Below are positions 32,334 to 37,785 of a DNA stretch of 37,785 bases, piece after piece. How positions within the stretch are numbered: position 1 is the first letter of the stretch; each line of letters begins with the position of its first letter. This DNA comes from an uncultured Lachnospiraceae bacterium (lineage in GTDB: Bacteria; Bacillota; Clostridia; Lachnospirales; Lachnospiraceae): the NCBI GenBank assembly GCA_945868485.1, contig CAMBLS010000004.1, positions 1 to 37,785 of the forward strand, written 5' to 3'. The notes beneath the pieces were generated by a model. That model ran no database searches. It worked only from the letters and a program-made list of their open reading frames with translations, and was not told the DNA's origin. Position numbers and translations under genes: made by a program.

Positions 32334-33248
32334 TTATTCTGCCGGTTTCATCGTATCAGAATAAAATGTGATAGTATACTCAATTTCATGTGGTGTACTC
32401 ATTGCCACAGTATCTCCAATGATATTCATCGGTTTATCAAAAAATAGAACAGGAATCTCAAATACTGAATCTCCTTCTGTATTGATTGGCAGATACTTTT
32501 CTCCATCTACAATCACATAATCATAATTGGGACTGCTCCATTGAATCGTTGCAGTCGCGTTTTCTCCTGATACTGTAACTGTTGCTGGAGATAAAACCTT
32601 TGCTTTACCACTTCCTCCTTCAAAGGCAAGATCAATCGTATAAGTGCCATCCTCCATCTGAAAAATATTTTCAGTCTGTGTTTCTTCCTCCAGTGGCTCC
32701 AGATTGGAGACTCTGACTTTATGGTCATACCATGTTCCCTTTGTACCAATGAGTGCCAGATCAAATTCCTCCTCCAGCACCGGAACCGGCACATCGAAAC
32801 CATAGACCTCCTCTGTCAATCCATCGCTGTAAGTAACCGTATCCTCTGTCGGCATAAGGAGCTCTGCATCGTCTTTCTCAGCATCCTCCGCAAGCCCCAG
32901 ATAAAGATTTATAATCTTTTTTGACATCAGAGAAATATGGAGGGTCATTTCTCCGTTTTCAACTGTCAGTATTCCTTGTCCGTCACATGCTTCGCTTACA
33001 TGAAACATGCTACTGTCCGTATCAAAATCTGCCTTGTAAATTCCGTCCGGAATGGCAGCCTTTTCTTCTTCCGCTACAATTTCATTCTGTGCAGAAGTTT
33101 CCTCTATTTCTGTATCAACGGAGGATTCTGACGCAGGAATTTCTTCATTTATATCGTTTTCCTGTACACTGTTTTTATCGGCACAACCACAAAATAGGGA
33201 ACAAACTACCAACAACGTACTAAAAATTGTAATAAGTTTTCTTTTCAT
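32334..33248 (-). CDS. Lipoprotein with two related beta-rich domains, cobalamin operon
   Basis: 304 residues. Signal MKRKLITIFSTLLVVCSLFCGCADK with lipobox LFCGC, an acidic linker (about 24-65), then two similar units that both open with DG(I/T)Y. Unit 1: DGIYKADFDTDSSMFHV...GILTVENGEMTLHISL...YGFDVPVPVLEE. Unit 2: DGTYTIDLAFEGGSGKAKV...TVTVSGENATATIQW...VFEIPVLFFDKP. Each has strand-like ENGxMTxxI and a later (F/Y)xxPV segment, so an internal duplication is likely. The layout recalls NEAT-like ligand-binding domains, but I cannot confirm that. Lying between lipoprotein CbiK and the ABC binding protein, it may hold a tetrapyrrole at the cell surface. Confidence 0.75.
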   Translation of the reverse strand: MKRKLITIFSTLLVVCSLFCGCADKNSVQENDINEEIPASESSVDTEIEETSAQNEIVAEEEKAAIPDGIYKADFDTDSSMFHVSEACDGQGILTVENGEMTLHISLMSKKIINLYLGLAEDAEKDDAELLMPTEDTVTYSDGLTEEVYGFDVPVPVLEEEFDLALIGTKGTWYDHKVRVSNLEPLEEETQTENIFQMEDGTYTIDLAFEGGSGKAKVLSPATVTVSGENATATIQWSSPNYDYVIVDGEKYLPINTEGDSVFEIPVLFFDKPMNIIGDTVAMSTPHEIEYTITFYSDTMKPAE

Positions 33249-33257
33249 CGTTATCCT

Positions 33258-34511
33258 CTATTCATTTATTACGTCTTTCGTATGTGCCACATAAAGCTGC
33301 TGAATGGCATCGATAGATCCAAGACCTGTAATCTGTGTATCCACACTGTCAAACTTGCCGGATGCAGTAAACATACTCTTCCACGAATCCTCATCATCCC
33401 CGGCCATATCATTGTTTGCATGATCTCCCGCAACCACCATCAGTGGACGAAGTATCACTTTCGTATATCCAGCCTGTGCTACAGCATCAATCACTGCCTC
33501 ACACGCAGTCTCTTCCGGTTCTCCTTCTACTGTTCCAATAAATACGTTGTCATAGCCAAGTTCGCCCATCTGTGTCTGCATCTGGCTGTATGATACTTTT
33601 GCAGTATGAGAGGTTCCATGTCCCATAAATACAAATGCAACACCATCTTCTTTTGCTGCATCCAGACTGTCATAGCCGGCATCATTCACCGCTTCTGTGG
33701 TAATCGCCTCTGCAACAACTGCTTTATCTGCATTGATTACAGTTGCATCTGTTCCCACCTCTCCAAGCAGTGGCTCTGCAACTTTTACAGTTTCAAACTG
33801 ATCCTGATATGCCTCTACTGCTTCCATCAGCTCATCATACTCTGCTCCATGCATTAAATGCGTAGGCTGAATTATAAGATTCTTGACGCCATTCGCCACC
33901 GCACGATCCAAGGCCTGATCCATATTGTCAATATACTCACCATCACGCGCCTGCACATGATTAATAATAATCTGAGCTGTAAATGCCCTTCTCACAGACC
34001 AGTCTGGATAAGCTTCCTGCAAGGCATCTTCAATTCCCTTAATGTCAGCTACACGACTGTCATTAAATGAAGTACCAAAGCTCACAACCAAAATCTCATT
34101 TTCACCGATTTCATCTTGATTACGTGGGTCATCCTTTGATGCATCACCGGTATCTCTTCCAAAATAATCCGGATCTGCATTTTCACCCTCTACCAGCTCT
34201 TTCTGCGCATCTGTCAATGCGTCCCATGCAGCCTTGGCATCAGCACACTGCTTATCTGTCTCATCTGTTCTTTTCTGCACATAAATCGCATCAATCAGTG
34301 CCGCTACTTCATCGGCTGCTTTTTGATCAGCATCTTCCTCCGTTTCTGCATTGTCAGTTTCTTCTTTTTCAATCTGCGTTTTCTCTTCTCCCACTTCGCT
34401 GCCTGCTTCTACAGAACTCTCTACCACTGTTTCCTTACTGTTTCCACATCCTGTCATACAGAATGTTCCCATCAATGCTGCCATTAATAACGCTACTACT
34501 CTTTTTTTCAT
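33258..34511 (-). CDS. cbiK: Lipoprotein sirohydrochlorin cobaltochelatase CbiK
   Basis: Inserts Co(II) into sirohydrochlorin. From ATG 34511 (AAGGAGG at the right distance) it is 417 residues: lipoprotein signal MKKRVVALLMAALMGTFCMTGCGN, an acidic linker, a short helical unit (AALIDAIYVQ...AKAAWDALTDAQKELVE), then a complete class II chelatase domain: EILVVSFGTSFNDSR, LIIQPTHLMHGAEYDELM with one metal-ligand His, FVFMGHGTSHTAKVSYSQM with another, GTVEGEPE and VILRPLMVVAGDHANNDMAGDDEDSWKS. The enzyme is therefore predicted outside the membrane, unlike textbook CbiK. First gene after the cobalamin riboswitch. Confidence 0.93.
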   Translation of the reverse strand: MKKRVVALLMAALMGTFCMTGCGNSKETVVESSVEAGSEVGEEKTQIEKEETDNAETEEDADQKAADEVAALIDAIYVQKRTDETDKQCADAKAAWDALTDAQKELVEGENADPDYFGRDTGDASKDDPRNQDEIGENEILVVSFGTSFNDSRVADIKGIEDALQEAYPDWSVRRAFTAQIIINHVQARDGEYIDNMDQALDRAVANGVKNLIIQPTHLMHGAEYDELMEAVEAYQDQFETVKVAEPLLGEVGTDATVINADKAVVAEAITTEAVNDAGYDSLDAAKEDGVAFVFMGHGTSHTAKVSYSQMQTQMGELGYDNVFIGTVEGEPEETACEAVIDAVAQAGYTKVILRPLMVVAGDHANNDMAGDDEDSWKSMFTASGKFDSVDTQITGLGSIDAIQQLYVAHTKDVINE

Positions 34512-34589
34512 GTTTCCTCCTTCGACAGTTTCACCTGCCATTATATTTATCTTAAATATGTACGTCAGAAACAATATTTTGGCAACACA

Positions 34590-34626
34590 AAATAAAAAAC
34601 CCTTTTCCTAAACAGGTAAAGGGTTT
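34590..34626 (-). terminator. Terminator of the cobalamin riboswitch expression platform
   Basis: Minus-strand AAACCCTTT-ACCTGTTTAGGA-AAAGGGTTT followed by TTTATTTT. It lies between the aptamer and cbiK. The flanking GTACAAACC (34622-34630) overlaps the left arm and nearly matches the complement of GGTTGTAC (34688-34695), a possible antiterminator partner. Confidence 0.88.
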
Positions 34627-34734
34627 GTACACAAAAGAAACATATAGGAAAATCATAGACAAACAACTTTCCCATACTCTTTTAAACGTACAACCAGTTA
34701 CTCGTGGTTTGAAACTATCGTTTCTGTACAGCAA

Positions 34735-34916
34735 TCAGGCAGGTCTCCCGGCTTGAAAATCATCGCATCCGCCATCTTCCCAGGAAAGGATTTCCTTGTT
34801 TCCCAGTGATATATCGGCTTCAGCTCCCTAATTACGGTGACGAGTTCGCACAGGACTTACACCTGTTTCCCTTTTCACCAGAGCCAATTATACAAATTGC
34901 TCTGACACCTGACTAC
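34735..34916 (-). promoter_or_regulatory. Cobalamin riboswitch
   Basis: Minus strand: AGGGAAACAGGTGTAAGTCCTGTGCGAAC-type core (GGAAACAGGUGUAAGUCCUGUGCGAACUCGUCACCGUA), then AUAUCACUGGGAA, GGAUGCGAUGA, and finally the B12 box AAGCCGGGAGACCUGCCUGA (34738-34756). These are the conserved parts of the cobalamin (AdoCbl-type) aptamer in the right order. Bound cobalamin should favour the terminator at 34590-34626 and shut down the whole 20-kb operon. Confidence 0.97.
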
Positions 34917-34935
34917 TTCATATTCAATTCGCATT

Positions 34936-34964
34936 ATTTTATCATAACTTTATAAGGAATTCAA
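34936..34964 (-). promoter_or_regulatory. Promoter of the cobalamin operon
   Basis: Minus-strand TTGAAT (34959-34964), 17-bp spacer, TAAAAT (34936-34941), about 20 bases before the riboswitch and about 15 after the LysR stop. Confidence 0.75.
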
Positions 34965-34978
34965 TGTTTTTTAGGAAT

Positions 34979-35875
34979 CTAAGTTTTGGAAACCTCATAT
35001 AAAATCCTCTGTTCTAATTCAGAAGCTGCAATACTTAACGAAATGCCTCTCCGTTTCAGAAGACAAATATTTCTGGCAGGGATATCTGGTGCCATGTTGA
35101 GGATAACCAGATTTTCCCTGTTTTCCTTTTCCAGGAAATCCATTGGTACATAGCCAATGCCCAGATCGGATTTAATCATCGGTAAAATCTGGTCTGCTGT
35201 AGCAGCCTCCACATCTGGCGTAAAGGACATTCCCATTCTGCCGAAAACATCTGAATAAAAGCGAAAAGAAGCTGTTTGCTCCCCAAGTCCAATCAATGGA
35301 TAATTTTTTATCTGTTCTTCAGTAAGAGTAGTACCTGTAGAAAGAGAAAATGCTGTGCTGCAAACCGGCACTTCACGAATGCTTCTAAGCACCTGTGAAC
35401 CAAGCCCAATGGGAAGGTCAAAAGGTTCTGTTACAATTGCAAAATCTGCCAGTCCTTTTTTCAGCACATCAATTGCCTGTGGCGTAGATTGGTTTAGTAT
35501 TCTGATACGGATACCGGGATAATTCTTTCGGAATGTTTTCAAAACAGAAAGCAATACACAATGGAGTGCAATTTCGCTGGCTGCTACCGTAACTATCCCT
35601 GACTGCAGGCTTTTATCCCTGGCTATTTCTTCCTCTCCACACAGGATATGTTCAAAAGCAATGGAGATATGGGCATACAGTTTTTCTCCTTCCGGAGTCA
35701 GTATAATACCATGCCGCTGCCTTACAAACAATGTGCACCCCAATTCCTCTTCCAGTTTTTTCATCATCCTGGTAATGTTAGGCTGGTTATTAAGAAGTGC
35801 TTTGGCAGCTCCGGTAAAACTCTTGTATTTTGCAACATAATAAAAGACTCTGTAATAGTCATAGCTGATGTTCAT
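34979..35875 (-). CDS. LysR-family transcriptional regulator
   Basis: 298 residues. N-terminal winged helix: MNISYDYYRVFYYVAKYKSFTGAAKALLNNQPNITRMMKKLEEELGCTLFVRQRHGIILTPEGEKLY, then a LysR effector domain (GIVTVAASEIALHCVLLSVLKTFRKNYPGIRIRIL, LADFAIVTEPFDLP). It is divergent from the cytidylate-kinase-like/MATE pair, the usual LysR arrangement, and an 8-bp-arm palindrome lies in the shared intergenic region at the -35 of that pair. Effector unknown. Its stop is close to the cobalamin promoter, but nothing ties it to B12. Confidence 0.93.
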   Translation of the reverse strand: MNISYDYYRVFYYVAKYKSFTGAAKALLNNQPNITRMMKKLEEELGCTLFVRQRHGIILTPEGEKLYAHISIAFEHILCGEEEIARDKSLQSGIVTVAASEIALHCVLLSVLKTFRKNYPGIRIRILNQSTPQAIDVLKKGLADFAIVTEPFDLPIGLGSQVLRSIREVPVCSTAFSLSTGTTLTEEQIKNYPLIGLGEQTASFRFYSDVFGRMGMSFTPDVEAATADQILPMIKSDLGIGYVPMDFLEKENRENLVILNMAPDIPARNICLLKRRGISLSIAASELEQRILYEVSKT

Positions 35876-35907
35876 TGCAGTTCCTCACATATCAATTTCA
35901 TATATCT

Positions 35908-35927
35908 AAATATTATAATTAATATTT
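35908..35927. promoter_or_regulatory. Palindrome in the LysR/cmk-like intergenic region
   Basis: AAATATTA-TAAT-TAATATTT. It touches the -35 of the rightward promoter. AT-rich dyads of this kind upstream of a divergent target are typical LysR binding sites; the assignment rests on position only. Confidence 0.5.
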
Positions 35928-35954
35928 TACACATATCTTATAAGGAATTATAAT
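35926..35954 (+). promoter_or_regulatory. Promoter of the cytidylate-kinase-like/MATE pair
   Basis: TTTACA (35926-35931), 17-bp spacer, TATAAT (35949-35954). Gives a leader of about 45 nt before the start codon. Confidence 0.78.
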
Positions 35955-36004
35955 ACTGCCGATAAGAAAAAACAATCTAATTTATACAGAAAGAGGTGGC
36001 ATAT

Positions 36005-36625
36005 ATGCAGAATATCATTTGCATTGGCAGACAGTATGGGAGCGATGGACGAGAGATTGGGGAAAAGCTATCAAGAGTGCTTGGCATTCCTTGTTACGAT
36101 AAGCTTCTGATCAAAAAAGCATCATTGGAGTCTGGACTAAGCGAGGAATTTATAGAAAGGACAGAAGAGTCTCCCATTAACAGTATCCAGTTTTTGAGTG
36201 GAAATCCTTATGCCGATATAGCAGGTATTGGAAATACCTTTTATTCTGAAAGTCAGCAGGCATACAATGCCGAGCAAAATGTAATCGAACAGATTGTAAA
36301 ACAGAGTCCCTGTGTCATAATTGGGCGCTGTGCCTCATCTATCCTTCCAAAAGAAAAACGTCTTTCAGTATTCATATATGCAGACGAAGAAGATAAAACA
36401 AAACGTATCATGGAAAGGAACCAGATTGACGAAAAAAGAGCCCGTCACAGAATCAAGCATATCAACAGAATGCGAAAGCAATTCTTTGATTTCTATTCCG
36501 ATACTGAGTGGGAACAACCGGAAAGCTATGATATGATGCTATCCAGTAGCCGTTTCGGCATAGACGGATGTGTCAGTCTGATTATCGACTGTTTAAAAGA
36601 AAAGGAGGCGTCTGGGAATGAATAA
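36005..36625 (+). CDS. Cytidylate kinase-like family protein
   Basis: 206 residues from ATG 36005, with GAGGTGG five bases upstream; the in-frame GTG at 35996 overlaps that ribosome site. It opens with IICIGRQYGSDGREIGEKLSRVLGIPCYDKLLIKKA, a P-loop variant typical of the cytidylate-kinase-like family (PF13189), and has PCVIIGRCASSILP and RIMERNQIDEKRARHRIKHINRMRKQFFDFY, the Arg-rich lid. The true substrate is unknown; these proteins are not the housekeeping Cmk. Its stop overlaps the MATE start (ATGAATAA), so they are co-translated. Confidence 0.88.
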   Translation: MQNIICIGRQYGSDGREIGEKLSRVLGIPCYDKLLIKKASLESGLSEEFIERTEESPINSIQFLSGNPYADIAGIGNTFYSESQQAYNAEQNVIEQIVKQSPCVIIGRCASSILPKEKRLSVFIYADEEDKTKRIMERNQIDEKRARHRIKHINRMRKQFFDFYSDTEWEQPESYDMMLSSSRFGIDGCVSLIIDCLKEKEASGNE

Positions 36626-37785
36626 AGATCTGACCGTGGGAAAACCACAAACCGTACTGTGGAAATTCTGTATGCCTTTGTTTGGAAGTCTTATTTTTCA
36701 GCAGCTCTATAATATAGCTGACAGTCTGGTAGCTGGAAAGTTTATAGGAGAAAATGCTTTAGCTGCCGTTGGAAACAGTTATGAAATCACCTTGATTTTT
36801 ATTGCCTTTGCCTTTGGATGTAACATGGGCTGTTCCGTTGTCGTTTCCAAGCTGTTTGGAGCCAGAAATTATAAGGAAATGAAAACTGCCGTTTACACTG
36901 CCTGTATTTTCAGTGGTTTTGTTTGTGTCCTGTTAATGCTCATCGGAATAGCAGGCTCCGGCATGCTGCTTCGGTTGATTAAAACCCCGGAAGAAGTATT
37001 TGCGGATTCAAAACTGTATCTGGATATTTATGCATGGGGATTACCATTTGTCTTTTTCTACAATATTGCTACCGGTATCTTCTCTGCACTCGGAGATTCC
37101 AAAACACCATTTTACTTTCTGGCGATATCTTCTATGTCCAATATCGCAGTAGATATCTGGTTTGTAAAGGCATTCCACATGGGGGTAGCCGGCGTAGCGT
37201 GGGCAACATTTCTCTGTCAGGGAATCAGCTGCATTCTGGCAATGATTGTAGTATTCAAGAGACTTTCCAAAATCGAAGGAAAAGAAAAAGCTCCTCTATT
37301 TGATTTACAGCTTTTAAAACAGATTGTAGTGATTGCCATTCCAAGTACTTTGCAGCAAAGCTTTATTTCCATAGGTAACATTATTATCCAGAGTATTATC
37401 AACGGTTTCGGAGCCCCTGTCATGGCCGGATATTCCGCTGCTGTAAAACTGAATAATCTGGTGATTACTTCCTTTACAACACTTGGAAATGGAATTTCCA
37501 ACTATACGGCACAGAATCTTGGTGCCATGAAGCTTGAACGAATAAAACAGGGCTTTGGTGTTGGCATCAAATTAGTATGGGTGCTTAGCCTCCCACTGTT
37601 CCTACTTTACTTCTTTGGCGGGAATATCGTATTAAAACTCTTTATGGACAATCCAACTGAACTAGCCATGCAGACAGGTATCACCTATCTGAAAATCCTC
37701 TCGCCTTTCTATTTCGTGGTTTCTACAAAGTTAGTAGCAGATGGAATGTTGAGGGGAGCCGGTATGATGAAAAAATTTATGATAG
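36618..37785 (+). CDS. MATE family efflux transporter, cut by the right edge
   Basis: Not in the ORF track because it has no stop in the window. ATG 36618 follows AAAGGAGG; the frame is open to the end, about 389 residues of an expected 440-460. Start: MNKDLTVGKPQTVLWKFCMP then LFGSLIFQQLYNIADSLVAGKFIGENALAAVG, the canonical MATE first helices. Later the repeat unit IAIPSTLQQSFISIGNIIIQSIINGFG begins the second half. A cation-coupled exporter of drugs or metabolites; substrate not predictable. Likely controlled by the divergent LysR gene. Confidence 0.93.
   Translation, partial: MNKDLTVGKPQTVLWKFCMPLFGSLIFQQLYNIADSLVAGKFIGENALAAVGNSYEITLIFIAFAFGCNMGCSVVVSKLFGARNYKEMKTAVYTACIFSGFVCVLLMLIGIAGSGMLLRLIKTPEEVFADSKLYLDIYAWGLPFVFFYNIATGIFSALGDSKTPFYFLAISSMSNIAVDIWFVKAFHMGVAGVAWATFLCQGISCILAMIVVFKRLSKIEGKEKAPLFDLQLLKQIVVIAIPSTLQQSFISIGNIIIQSIINGFGAPVMAGYSAAVKLNNLVITSFTTLGNGISNYTAQNLGAMKLERIKQGFGVGIKLVWVLSLPLFLLYFFGGNIVLKLFMDNPTELAMQTGITYLKILSPFYFVVSTKLVADGMLRGAGMMKKFMI

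Noticed and set aside
34552-34734. 60-aa minus-strand ORF before cbiK
   Set aside because: It occupies the riboswitch expression platform and terminator; no family and no suitable ribosome site.
1-37785. CRISPR arrays, tRNA/rRNA genes, insertion sequences, phage genes
   Set aside because: I saw no spaced direct repeats, no tRNA or rRNA signatures and no transposase or integrase reading frames in the window.

Overview
The window looks like a chromosomal segment of a gut-type Clostridia, most likely Lachnospiraceae. The basis is the low-to-moderate GC content, strong AGGAGG ribosome binding sites, T-box and L20-leader regulation, and family content typical of that group (DUF975, DUF1540, SEC-C protein, a CbiJ-CbiE-CbiT fusion, a lipoprotein CbiK, a cytidylate-kinase-like/MATE pair). 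The genus is not resolved. Nearly everything from 35.9 kb down to 0.3 kb is transcribed on the minus strand. Only the fragment at the left edge and the pair at the right edge are on the plus strand.

Layout, left to right. 0-0.3 kb: the tail of a DUF975 membrane protein with a strong terminator. 0.3-3.0 kb: an AI-2E-type permease and a PepD-like M20 dipeptidase. 3.0-4.5 kb: infC-rpmI-rplT with its own promoter, an L20-type attenuator leader and an ATT start codon for infC. 4.5-7.3 kb: an unknown lipoprotein, a DUF1540 protein and a GT39-like membrane glycosyltransferase. 7.3-9.9 kb: thrS behind a T-box leader, with a small membrane-protein gene in between. 9.9-10.6 kb: a SEC-C protein with its own promoter. 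10.6-14.05 kb: a ferrous iron operon (feoA-feoA-feoB-small Cys-rich FeoB partner-fur-like gene), with a repeated GTTAG-N6-CTAAC motif at its promoter and before feoB.

14.1-34.96 kb is one long, tightly packed anaerobic cobalamin operon. It starts at a promoter and a cobalamin riboswitch with a downstream terminator. Its first genes encode surface or transport functions: a lipoprotein cobaltochelatase CbiK, a two-repeat lipoprotein, and a BtuF/FecB-like binding protein with permease and ATPase. Then come nucleotide-loop and late-assembly genes (cobQ, cobT, cobU, cobS, a short CobU paralogue, cobC, cbiB, cobD) and corrin-ring genes (cbiC, cbiD, cbiF, cbiG, cbiH, cbiJ-E-T, cbiA, a Cys-rich small protein). 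The CbiT domain is broken by a frameshift that appears to remove its conserved glycine-rich SAM-binding segment. CbiL and a corrinoid adenosyltransferase are not in the window. 34.98-37.8 kb: a LysR regulator divergent from a cytidylate-kinase-like gene and a MATE exporter that runs off the right edge.

The most interesting signals are the broken CbiT domain, the extracytoplasmic CbiK/two-repeat lipoprotein/ABC module heading the B12 operon, the ABC ATPase with an extra C-terminal domain that reads 122 nt into cobQ, the complementary pair of CobU-like proteins, and the repeated operator-like motif in the feo operon.
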